A stretch of 64,000 bases of DNA. Source: Polaribacter gangjinensis. Lineage in GTDB: Bacteria; Bacteroidota; Bacteroidia; Flavobacteriales; Flavobacteriaceae. Each line of letters begins with the position of its first letter. Position 1 is the stretch's first letter. This document shows positions 38,226-46,642 of the stretch, in pieces. Position numbers and translations under genes: made by a program. The stretch is from contig NZ_CP150662.1 in the NCBI RefSeq assembly GCF_038024125.1, positions 761,501-825,500 of the forward strand. The letters run 5' to 3'. Under the pieces are notes generated by a model. That model had not been told where the DNA came from, did not search any database, and saw only the letters and a list, made by a program, of their open reading frames with translations.

Positions 38226-39313
38226 TGTATAAAAAATTACTATCCCTACTCCTATTTTTAGTTTTTTTGGTTGGATATAGTCAACCACCAACTAATTATT
38301 ATAATAGTGCTACAGGAACTGGTTATACTTTAAAAACTCAGTTAAAAAACATTATTAAAAATGGTCATATTGATCGTGGTTACAGTGCTTTGCTAGATGG
38401 TTACATCAATACCGATTCAGATATATTTTATGAAAATGACAATTCAGTTTTGGATATGTATTCTGAGAATCCAACTGGACAAGACCCTTACAATTTTCAA
38501 CACAATCAACGAAATTGTGGAAATTACAATTCAGAAAACGACTGTTACAATAGAGAACATATTTTTCCTCAAGGATATTTTAATGAAGGTTTGCCTATGC
38601 GTTCTGATATTCATCATGTTGTACCAACAGATGGTTATGTGAATGGTAGAAGAAGTAATTTTCCTTTTGGTGAAGTTTCAAATGCAAGTTGGACATCAAA
38701 TAACAATTCAAAATTAGGAACAAATACTTTTGACTCATTCAGAGGAACTGTTTTTGAGCCAATCAATGAATTTAAAGGAGATATTGCACGAATGTTGTTA
38801 TATTTTGCAACACGTTATGAGGATGAAGTTTTAGACGGCACTTGGGATAATCACGATAGTTCTGAAAGCAATCCTTTGAATGGTACTAAAAACCAGTTTT
38901 ATGAATCATGGTATATTCGTTTGTTATACAAATGGCACGCTCAAGACCCTGTAAATCAGCGTGAAATTACAAGAAATAACGAAGCTTATCAGTATCAAGG
39001 AAATAGAAATCCATTTATTGATCATCCTGAGTTTGTTGCTCAAATTTGGAGTAATGTACTTTCTACAAATAACTTTACCTTAATTGATGCTATTGAAATG
39101 TACCCAAATCCTGCAGACGGAAATACCTTATTTTTTAAATCAAAAAACACCATTTCTGTTCAAATAGTAAGTATTTTAGGAAAACAATTAATCAATCAAA
39201 AATTAGAAAATACTGCATCTCAAATCGATATTTCATCTTTGAAACCCGGAATTTATTTGGTGAAAATTTCTTCTAATGATGGAACTTCGACTAAAAAATT
39301 GATTAAAAAATAG
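38225..39313 (+). CDS. Secreted endonuclease I with T9SS tail
   Basis: A 362-residue paralogue of the preceding nuclease without the accessory domains. It has a signal peptide (to about residue 19), an endonuclease I domain (about 20-275) with NREHIFPQGYF and DIHHVVPTDGYVNGRRSN, and a T9SS tail (about 290-362, IEMYPNPADGNT to TSTKKLIKK). It has several cysteines (in NCGNYNSENDCYN) that could form a disulphide. The pair is translationally coupled. It is likely a surface-released nuclease used for nutrient or phosphorus gain or for biofilm DNA turnover. Confidence 0.92.
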   Translation: MYKKLLSLLLFLVFLVGYSQPPTNYYNSATGTGYTLKTQLKNIIKNGHIDRGYSALLDGYINTDSDIFYENDNSVLDMYSENPTGQDPYNFQHNQRNCGNYNSENDCYNREHIFPQGYFNEGLPMRSDIHHVVPTDGYVNGRRSNFPFGEVSNASWTSNNNSKLGTNTFDSFRGTVFEPINEFKGDIARMLLYFATRYEDEVLDGTWDNHDSSESNPLNGTKNQFYESWYIRLLYKWHAQDPVNQREITRNNEAYQYQGNRNPFIDHPEFVAQIWSNVLSTNNFTLIDAIEMYPNPADGNTLFFKSKNTISVQIVSILGKQLINQKLENTASQIDISSLKPGIYLVKISSNDGTSTKKLIKK

Positions 39314-39340
39314 CTTTTCTTAAATTTCTTTTTTACTGAC

Positions 39341-39360
39341 TTACGAACACGTGTTCGTAA
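39341..39360. promoter_or_regulatory. Perfect 20-bp palindrome, likely operator
   Basis: The half-site TTACGAACAC is followed immediately by its exact reverse complement. It is 72 bp upstream of the GH57-like start and just before a putative -33 element. With no loop it is not a terminator, but it is ideal for a dimeric repressor or activator. No regulator gene is nearby. Confidence 0.7.
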
Positions 39361-39362
39361 TG

Positions 39363-39394
39363 TTGATATCTTTTCTTTGTAAATTATAATCTTG
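39363..39394 (+). promoter_or_regulatory. Putative promoter of the GH57-like gene
   Basis: TTG (39363-39365), a 21-bp spacer, and TAATCTTG (39387-39394, one mismatch to TANNTTTG), directly after the palindrome. Confidence 0.4.
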
Positions 39395-39432
39395 AAAACT
39401 AGCTTTATACATCAGAATTTATAAGCTTTTTC

Positions 39433-42234
39433 ATGAAGAATTTATTCCGTTTTTTAGTTTTCTTTTTTACTTTTTCCCTTTTTTCACAGGTACATACAAC
39501 TTATTTGTGGCATATGCAGCAACCTATTTATTGGCCTGAAAAAAGTGTATCAAATCCTTTTGAATATCAAAAAGTTTGGGAATCGAATTTTTTGAAAAAT
39601 AATGGAGGAAATTTATATGCAAGTGGACTGCATCATCCTTTAAATAATTTAGAGGAAATTTTTGGAAAAGCAGACAGAGTAAATGCATATCAATGGGAAA
39701 CTAAAAATGCAATAAATTCTATTAGACAACATATCAATGCTGGTGCGCAAGTAAATTATGGAGCTTGTTTGATTGAAAACATGAATTCTTTGGCCGAAAA
39801 AAATGCTTGGGGATATGTGCCAAATTGGCAAAACCACATCAAAGAAGCACAAAACTGGAAAACTTCTGGAGGATTTTCAAGAATGGAGATTACAGGTTTT
39901 TCTTGGCATCATGTGTTGAGTCCTTTAGTAAGTGATCGTGTTTTGAAAAAAGAAATTCAAGGTCATAAATACATCATTCAACAAAATTTTGATGGCAGTT
40001 ATTCAAAAGGATTCTGGCCTGCAGAATGTTCATTTTCTGAGCGAATTATTCAAGTATTGGTTGAAGAAGGATTTGAGTGGTCTGTAATTGCCAATAGTCA
40101 TTTAGCACGTACACTTAATGATTATCCAAATACAAATTTTGGAACTTCAGGAGTAAACACAAATCCACCAAATAAGGCAGATAAAGTATCAACAAATGGC
40201 ATCAATTGGTGGAATGGTCAAATTGATGGAAGAGGAGGCACTTTTGCAGCTCCTTATTCTTATCAGGCTCACAAAGCCAAATATGTTAATCCAGAAACTG
40301 GTAATGAGTATAAAATTACAGTAGTTCCAATGGCTGATTTGTTAAGTTATAAAGATGGTTTTTCTGAGCAAAGTACCCAAGATATTGACACGCATATTGC
40401 ACCTTTTTCAAATGCAAATCATCCTTCAATTATATTATTGGCTCATGATGGAGACAATGCTTGGGGAGGAGGAGCAAGTTATTATAAAGAAGCTGTAAAA
40501 AATTTCACGAATGCTGCTGCCAATAAAGGATATACTCCAAATACAATTCAACAATTTTTAAATGATAATCCTGTACCAGAAACCTCATTGGTTAAAGTTG
40601 AAGATGGTTCTTGGGTAAATGCTGATAATGACTGGGGAAGTCCACAATTTATCAATTGGTTATGGCCTCTTTACACATCTAATTTTGAATTTGATCCAAA
40701 TGGTTGGACAGAAGATGCAAGAAATTGGGCTGTTTTAACAGCTGCCGAAAATTATGTAATCATGTCCGAAGATTTAGAAGGCATTTCATCCATTGAAAAC
40801 ATTGTTCGTCCAACATCCAACTCCAAAAAGTCAGCATTGGCTTGGAATGCACTTTTGCCAGGTTTTACAAGTGGTTATATGTATTATGGAAAATCAATTG
40901 ATATGGAAATAAAACCAACAATCGCCTCAAATAATGCCATTTCATATGCCAAAGAAGTAATTGATGCAAATCCAAATACCGATACTACAAAACCATCTGT
41001 TTTTATTCCGCAAAGATATCCTTACAATCCTGGTGAGATTGGTTTTGGCCCCACTTATGGTTATAAACAACACTTAAATTCTGCCGATTTTACAGTTTGG
41101 ACATTTGCTTATGACGTAAGTGGCATACAGTCTGCAATACTAAAATTTAGGGTTGACAAAGACGGAAAAAATCCGTTAGATAATAATGATAATGAAACTT
41201 ATGCAGGAGGAGAAAGTGTAGAAAGTTGGCAAAATATTTCAATGACAGAAAAAGTATTTCCAAAAGGAAATATAACTAATGATGCAGAGATTAATTTCTT
41301 TGTGCTTCCAGAATCTATTGCGAATTTATACTATGCAAAAATTAAAGGACTTTCAGAAGTTTTAGTTGATTATTATGTTGAAATTACTGATACAAAAGGC
41401 AATATTACCAAGTCTAAAATTCAACATGTTTGGGTAGGAAAAAATTTAGATTTAGCACCAAAATTAACTTTCACTCCTGAGAGTAATTATTCTCAAAATG
41501 CAATTGAAGTAACCATTTCAGCTGAAGACGCTTTAGATGAAAACCCTAAAATTTATTACACTATTGATGGTTCTACTCCAACTTTAAACTCAACTTTTGC
41601 CTCAAAAACAGTGAGTATTTCAATTTCTGAAACTACTACAATTAAAGCTTTTGCGATTGATAGTGAAGGAAATCAATCAGATATTTCCACAAAAACATAT
41701 ACTATAGGTTCAATTCCAAATATCACAGTTTATTTTAAACCTCCTACTAATTGGTCTGTTACACCAAAAATTTATTGGTGGAATGCAGCTCCAACTGGAA
41801 GTTTATCAAATCAAACTTGGCCCGGAATTAATATGGAAGTTCATGATAATGAATGGTTTAAACATACTTTTTCAGGAGTTACATCCATCAATGTAATTTT
41901 CAATAATAGTTCAGGTGGAAGTGGAAATCAAACAGAAGATATTACAAACGTAACCCAGGATATTTGGTATCAATGGGGATCAGGAATTTTATCAACAAAT
42001 GAAACAACTGCAAAAAAAGTAACTGTTTATCCAAATCCAGCAAGTAGTTTTTTAAGAATTGATAGCGATTTTGAAGTTGATTCTTATAAAATTTATGATG
42101 TGCTAGGAAAAATAATTCAAGAAGGACTCATTCAAAATCAACAAATTGATATCACAAACTTGACAAAAGGAATTTACTTTTTACAGTTTCAAAAAAATAA
42201 TGTAGCACTTAAAACCGTAAAATTCATTAAATAA
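39433..42234 (+). CDS. Secreted GH57-like glycosidase with starch-binding-type module and T9SS tail
   Basis: A 933-residue extracellular protein. After a signal peptide (to about residue 19) comes a GH57-like catalytic region (about 20-520) with TTYLWHMQQPIYWPEK, GFWPAECSFSERIIQVLVEEGF and ILLAHDGDNAWGGG, which carry the acidic and histidine residues of the family. A chitobiase-C-like repeat (about 685-755, YYTIDGSTPTLNSTFASK), a starch-binding-type module (about 758-850, VYFKPPTNWSVTPKIYWW) and a T9SS tail (VTVYPNPASSF) follow. The role is probably alpha-glucan hydrolysis at the surface. It is alone, with no SusCD partner. The exact specificity is uncertain. Confidence 0.83.
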   Translation: MKNLFRFLVFFFTFSLFSQVHTTYLWHMQQPIYWPEKSVSNPFEYQKVWESNFLKNNGGNLYASGLHHPLNNLEEIFGKADRVNAYQWETKNAINSIRQHINAGAQVNYGACLIENMNSLAEKNAWGYVPNWQNHIKEAQNWKTSGGFSRMEITGFSWHHVLSPLVSDRVLKKEIQGHKYIIQQNFDGSYSKGFWPAECSFSERIIQVLVEEGFEWSVIANSHLARTLNDYPNTNFGTSGVNTNPPNKADKVSTNGINWWNGQIDGRGGTFAAPYSYQAHKAKYVNPETGNEYKITVVPMADLLSYKDGFSEQSTQDIDTHIAPFSNANHPSIILLAHDGDNAWGGGASYYKEAVKNFTNAAANKGYTPNTIQQFLNDNPVPETSLVKVEDGSWVNADNDWGSPQFINWLWPLYTSNFEFDPNGWTEDARNWAVLTAAENYVIMSEDLEGISSIENIVRPTSNSKKSALAWNALLPGFTSGYMYYGKSIDMEIKPTIASNNAISYAKEVIDANPNTDTTKPSVFIPQRYPYNPGEIGFGPTYGYKQHLNSADFTVWTFAYDVSGIQSAILKFRVDKDGKNPLDNNDNETYAGGESVESWQNISMTEKVFPKGNITNDAEINFFVLPESIANLYYAKIKGLSEVLVDYYVEITDTKGNITKSKIQHVWVGKNLDLAPKLTFTPESNYSQNAIEVTISAEDALDENPKIYYTIDGSTPTLNSTFASKTVSISISETTTIKAFAIDSEGNQSDISTKTYTIGSIPNITVYFKPPTNWSVTPKIYWWNAAPTGSLSNQTWPGINMEVHDNEWFKHTFSGVTSINVIFNNSSGGSGNQTEDITNVTQDIWYQWGSGILSTNETTAKKVTVYPNPASSFLRIDSDFEVDSYKIYDVLGKIIQEGLIQNQQIDITNLTKGIYFLQFQKNNVALKTVKFIK

Positions 42235-42310
42235 GAAAAGTTGTTTACAACATCGTGAATAACTCCTAAATTTCTTTAAAGTTATGTCTTAAAAATCTAT
42301 TGAAAAAAAG

Positions 42311-42318
42311 TAAATTTG
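42311..42318 (+). promoter_or_regulatory. -7 promoter element TAAATTTG for purL
   Basis: Exact TANNTTTG match 29 bp before the purL ATG. Confidence 0.55.
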
Positions 42319-42347
42319 CACTTTATTTTTAATCAAATTAGCAACCC

Positions 42348-45300
42348 ATGATTCATTTCTTTGGTGACCAAAAAACAACTGTATTTGCTGTTCAATCAAC
42401 ACAAGAATTTTCTACTGAAACTATTTCTAAATTAACTTGGTTATTTGGCAACCAACCCAAAATAAATGCGGCGTCTATTGACGCCTTTTTTGTTGGCCCA
42501 AGAGCAGCTATGATTACTCCTTGGAGTACAAATGCCGTTGAAATTACTCAAAATATGGGCATTTCAGACATCATCAGAATTGAAGAATTTTCAGCATGTA
42601 CTGCTGATTTTTCAGGATACGATCCTATGATTTCTGAAAAATTTAAGGATTTGCATCAAGCAATTTTTACAATTGATATTCAGCCTGCAGCAATTTTAGA
42701 AATTGATGATATTGCTGCTTACAATACGCAAGAAGGCCTTTCTTTGAGCGATGAAGAAGTTACGTATTTAGAGAATGTTGCTAAAAAAATAGGAAGAAAA
42801 CTAACTGATTCTGAAGTTTTTGGATTTAGTCAAGTAAACTCAGAACATTGTCGTCATAAAATTTTTAATGGAACTTTTGTGATTGATGGAGAAGAGCAAC
42901 CTACTTCCCTATTCAAAATGATTAAGGAAACTTCTAAGAAAAATCCCAATGAAATTGTCTCTGCTTACAAAGACAATGTTGCGTTTATAAAAGGTCCTAA
43001 AGTGGCACAATTTGCGCCAAAAACTGCGGATAAACCTGATTATTATCAAACATCATTATTTGATTCCGTTATTTCTTTAAAAGCAGAAACGCACAATTTT
43101 CCAACTACAGTTGAGCCTTTTAATGGTGCTGCAACTGGTTCTGGAGGAGAAATCAGAGACAGATTGGCTGGAGGAAAAGGCTCAATTCCATTAGCAGGAA
43201 CAGCTGTGTACATGACTTCATATTCACGTTTAGAAGATAATCGTCCTTGGGAACAAAAGTTCGAAGCCAGAAAATGGTTGTATCAAACTCCGTTAGACAT
43301 TTTGATAAAAGCCTCTAATGGTGCATCTGATTTTGGAAATAAATTTGGACAACCGTTAATTACAGGTTCCGTTTTTACTTTTGAGCACGAAGAAAATCAA
43401 GCTTCAAGTACTGCAAAAGCACGTAAATTAGGTTTTGATAAAGTAATTATGCAAGCTGGAGGAATTGGTTACGGAAAAGCAGCTCAAGCCTTGAAAGAAT
43501 CACCAAAAGTAGGAGATAAAATTGTTATTTTAGGTGGTGAAAATTATCGAATTGGAATGGGTGGTGCTGCTGTTTCATCAGCTGATACTGGTGAATTTGC
43601 ATCAGGAATTGAACTAAATGCCGTACAACGTTCCAATCCAGAAATGCAAAAAAGGGCTGCAAATGCCATTCGTGGAATGGTAGAAAGTGATGAAAATTTT
43701 ATTGTTTCTATTCACGATCATGGTGCAGGAGGACATTTGAATTGCTTATCAGAATTGGTTGAAAATTCAGGAGGTTTGATTGATTTGGATAAATTACCTG
43801 TTGGTGATCCAACGTTATCTGCAAAAGAAATTATTGGCAACGAATCTCAAGAAAGAATGGGATTGGTAATTGCTGATAAACATTTAGAAACGCTTCATAA
43901 AATTGCAGAAAGAGAACGTTCACCCATATATGATGTTGGTGAAGTTACAGGAAATGAACGTTTTACTTTTCAATCAAAATCAACAGGAATTAAACCTATG
44001 GATTTTGCTTTGGAAGATATGTTTGGTTCATCTCCCAAAACTGTTATGACCGACAAAACTGTGGTTAGAAATTATAAAAACCCGAGATATAAAACTAAAA
44101 ATTTATACATTTATTTAGAGCAAGTACTTCAATTAGAAGCTGTTGCGTGTAAAGATTGGTTGACAAATAAAGTGGACAGATGTGTTGGCGGAAAAGTTGC
44201 CAAACAACAATGTGTGGGTTCTTTACAAATTCCGTTGAATAATGTGGGTGTAATGGCTTTGGATTATAACGGAAAAGAAGGAATTGCAACTTCAATTGGA
44301 CACGCTCCAATTTCGGCATTGATTCATCCTGAAGCCGGAAGTAGAAATGCGATTACAGAAGCATTGACAAATATTATTTGGGCGCCATTAAAAAATGGTT
44401 TGCAATCAGTTTCTTTGTCTGCAAACTGGATGTGGCCTTGCAAAAACGAGGGTGAAGATGCACGTTTGTACAAAGCTGTAAAAGCTGTTTCTGAATTTGC
44501 TATTGATCTAAAAATCAATGTTCCAACAGGAAAAGATTCGCTATCTATGAAGCAAAAATATCCGAATGAAGAAGTAATTTCTCCTGGAACTGTAATTATT
44601 TCAGCAGCTGCAAATTGCAGTGAAATCAGCAAAGTTGTAGAACCTGTTTTGCAAATTGATGGTGGAAAAATTTATTATATCAACATTTCTCAAGATAATT
44701 TTAAATTAGGAGGAAGTTCTTTCAATCAGATTTTAAACACCATTGGAAATGAAACTCCGGATGTGAAAAATGCTACTTTTTTAAGTAATGCATTCAATAC
44801 AATTCAAGAGTTTATCAAAGAGGATAAAATACAAAGTGGTCATGATATTGCTTCTGGTGGATTGATTACCACGTTGCTAGAAATGTGTTTTGCAGAAGTA
44901 AATTTAGGGGCTGATTTTGATCTTTCTGAATTGAATGAAATGGATTCTATAAAGCTATTATTTTCAGAAAATGCGGGAATTGTTTTTCAAGCAGATGAAA
45001 CTATTGAAGCAATTTTAATCGAAAAAAACATTGAATTCTTTACCATTGGAACTTGTAATAATTCTGGAAAAATCAACATCAAAAACCAGGAAGACACCTT
45101 CACTTTTGATGTGACTGAAATGAGAGATATTTGGTACAAAACATCGTATTTATTCGATCAAAAACAAACTGCCAATAATTTAGCTGAAGCAAGATATCAA
45201 AATTATAAAAATCAACCATTAACCTATAAATTTCCTACTCATTTTACAGGTAAGTTAGAAGACGTCATTGCGAACGAAGTGAAGCAATCTCGTCCAAAAG

Positions 45301-46043
45301 CAGCCATCATCAGAGAAAAAGGTTCAAACTCTGAAAGAGAAATGGCAAATGCCATGTATTTAGCGGGTTTTGATGTGAAAGATGTCCACATGACCGATTT
45401 AATTTCAGGTCGTGAAACCTTGGAGGACATTCAGTTTATTGGTGCTGTTGGCGGATTTTCAAATTCGGATGTTTTAGGCTCTGCAAAAGGTTGGGCTGGC
45501 GCATTCAAATACAATGAAAAAGCAAATACTGCTTTGCAAAAATTCTTTCAAAGAGAAGATACCTTATCAGTTGGAATTTGCAATGGATGTCAGCTTTTTA
45601 TGGAATTAGAACTCATCAATCCTGAGCATGCTGTGCATGGAAAAATGGTTCATAATGATTCTAAAAAACACGAAAGTTCCTTTACATCAGTGAAAATTCA
45701 AGAAAATAATTCAGTGATGTTATCCACATTAGCAGGATCAGAATTAGGTGTTTGGATTTCTCATGGAGAAGGAAAATTCCAGTTGCCAGAAGCTGAAGAA
45801 AATTATCATATTGTTGCAAAATATGGCTATGAAGGCTATCCAAACAACCCTAATGGATCTGATTTTAATACAGCTATGCTATGTGATAAAACTGGGCGTC
45901 ATTTGGTAACTATGCCACATATTGAGCGTTCTACGTTTCAATGGAATTGGGCAAATTATCCAAAAGGAAGAAAAGACGAAGTTTCTCCTTGGTTAGAAGC
46001 CTTTGTAAATGCACGAATTTGGGTAGAAAAGCATCGTGAATAA
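42348..46043 (+). CDS. purL: Phosphoribosylformylglycinamidine synthase (large single-chain PurL)
   Basis: A 1231-residue enzyme of purine synthesis that converts FGAR, glutamine and ATP to FGAM. The N-terminal and two synthetase halves (KAETHNFPTTVEPFNGAATGSGGEIRD; later VPTGKDSLSMKQKY) are followed by a class I glutamine amidotransferase domain (about residues 985-1231) with the nucleophile Cys1078 in GICNGCQ and a late HGEGKF. The linker at residues 972-981 reads DVIANEVKQS, an unusual insertion that looks like a translated genomic repeat. The stop overlaps the start of the next gene (TAATG). All catalytic motifs are intact, so the enzyme should work. Confidence 0.97.
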   Translation: MIHFFGDQKTTVFAVQSTQEFSTETISKLTWLFGNQPKINAASIDAFFVGPRAAMITPWSTNAVEITQNMGISDIIRIEEFSACTADFSGYDPMISEKFKDLHQAIFTIDIQPAAILEIDDIAAYNTQEGLSLSDEEVTYLENVAKKIGRKLTDSEVFGFSQVNSEHCRHKIFNGTFVIDGEEQPTSLFKMIKETSKKNPNEIVSAYKDNVAFIKGPKVAQFAPKTADKPDYYQTSLFDSVISLKAETHNFPTTVEPFNGAATGSGGEIRDRLAGGKGSIPLAGTAVYMTSYSRLEDNRPWEQKFEARKWLYQTPLDILIKASNGASDFGNKFGQPLITGSVFTFEHEENQASSTAKARKLGFDKVIMQAGGIGYGKAAQALKESPKVGDKIVILGGENYRIGMGGAAVSSADTGEFASGIELNAVQRSNPEMQKRAANAIRGMVESDENFIVSIHDHGAGGHLNCLSELVENSGGLIDLDKLPVGDPTLSAKEIIGNESQERMGLVIADKHLETLHKIAERERSPIYDVGEVTGNERFTFQSKSTGIKPMDFALEDMFGSSPKTVMTDKTVVRNYKNPRYKTKNLYIYLEQVLQLEAVACKDWLTNKVDRCVGGKVAKQQCVGSLQIPLNNVGVMALDYNGKEGIATSIGHAPISALIHPEAGSRNAITEALTNIIWAPLKNGLQSVSLSANWMWPCKNEGEDARLYKAVKAVSEFAIDLKINVPTGKDSLSMKQKYPNEEVISPGTVIISAAANCSEISKVVEPVLQIDGGKIYYINISQDNFKLGGSSFNQILNTIGNETPDVKNATFLSNAFNTIQEFIKEDKIQSGHDIASGGLITTLLEMCFAEVNLGADFDLSELNEMDSIKLLFSENAGIVFQADETIEAILIEKNIEFFTIGTCNNSGKINIKNQEDTFTFDVTEMRDIWYKTSYLFDQKQTANNLAEARYQNYKNQPLTYKFPTHFTGKLEDVIANEVKQSRPKAAIIREKGSNSEREMANAMYLAGFDVKDVHMTDLISGRETLEDIQFIGAVGGFSNSDVLGSAKGWAGAFKYNEKANTALQKFFQREDTLSVGICNGCQLFMELELINPEHAVHGKMVHNDSKKHESSFTSVKIQENNSVMLSTLAGSELGVWISHGEGKFQLPEAEENYHIVAKYGYEGYPNNPNGSDFNTAMLCDKTGRHLVTMPHIERSTFQWNWANYPKGRKDEVSPWLEAFVNARIWVEKHRE
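45261..45292 (+). repeat. Short repeat-like element inserted in frame within purL
   Basis: The DNA contains GTCATTGCGAACGAAG followed by TGAAGCAATCTC, close to the dispersed repeat with CGTCATTGCGA and AGCAATCTC ends that I know from many bacterial genomes. It encodes VIANEVKQS between the synthetase and amidotransferase domains. I saw no other copy in the window. Confidence 0.55.
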
Positions 46044-46567
46044 TGAAGTTCACAAAAGAAGAAAAAAAGTTTTGGCAAACGCATTATCATTTTGACAAAC
46101 CTTCTCAGCTTCATGAAAATTGGCAACAAATTTGGTCTGTTGATGGCAATGAAGATGACGACTTTTTTTACTTTTTTACCAAAAGAGTGACTACAATTCA
46201 GGATGTGTATTTGAAAGATACTTTAATCACAGACAAAGCTGTGGAATATATGCTGCAATTTAAAGAGTTGAAAAGTCTCTTTTTAAGAAGACATCAAACC
46301 ATCACAAAAGCATGCATTCCTTTTATCAACCAAATGCCTAAGTTGGAAAGTTTAAATGTTACAAAAACAAAAATTACACTTTCTGATTTGTGTGATTCTT
46401 TGGATACTCAATCTCTCAAAGAAGTTTTTTTAGATTCAGAAGAGGATGAAAAAAGCCTTCTTGAAAAAGGTTTTCTGTTGAAAGAACGAATGCCAAATTG
46501 TGCGATTTACGTAAATTGTTCTTCTTCTGATGATACTTTTGGAAGTAAAGTAAAACCAATTTTTTGA
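46043..46567 (+). CDS. Hypothetical protein with leucine-rich-repeat-like segments
   Basis: A 174-residue soluble protein that I do not recognise. The middle has spaced hydrophobic repeats resembling leucine-rich repeats (IQDVYLKDTLITDKAVEY, LKSLFLRRHQTITKA, LESLNVTKTKITLSDL). The N-terminus is charged and aromatic (KEEKKFWQTHYHF), and there are cysteines near the end. Its start overlaps the purL stop by one base, so it is translated from the purL message. A role linked to purine synthesis cannot be claimed from this alone. Confidence 0.7.
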   Translation: MKFTKEEKKFWQTHYHFDKPSQLHENWQQIWSVDGNEDDDFFYFFTKRVTTIQDVYLKDTLITDKAVEYMLQFKELKSLFLRRHQTITKACIPFINQMPKLESLNVTKTKITLSDLCDSLDTQSLKEVFLDSEEDEKSLLEKGFLLKERMPNCAIYVNCSSSDDTFGSKVKPIF

Positions 46568-46642
46568 TTAACTAAAACAACTTTTAAAGGTTTTTTCGAT
46601 TTACAAATAAATTACTACATTGTCAATCTCAAATCTTGAACA

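Noticed and set aside
39341..39360. The 20-bp palindrome as a terminator
   Set aside because: It has no loop and no following T-run, so an operator is more likely.
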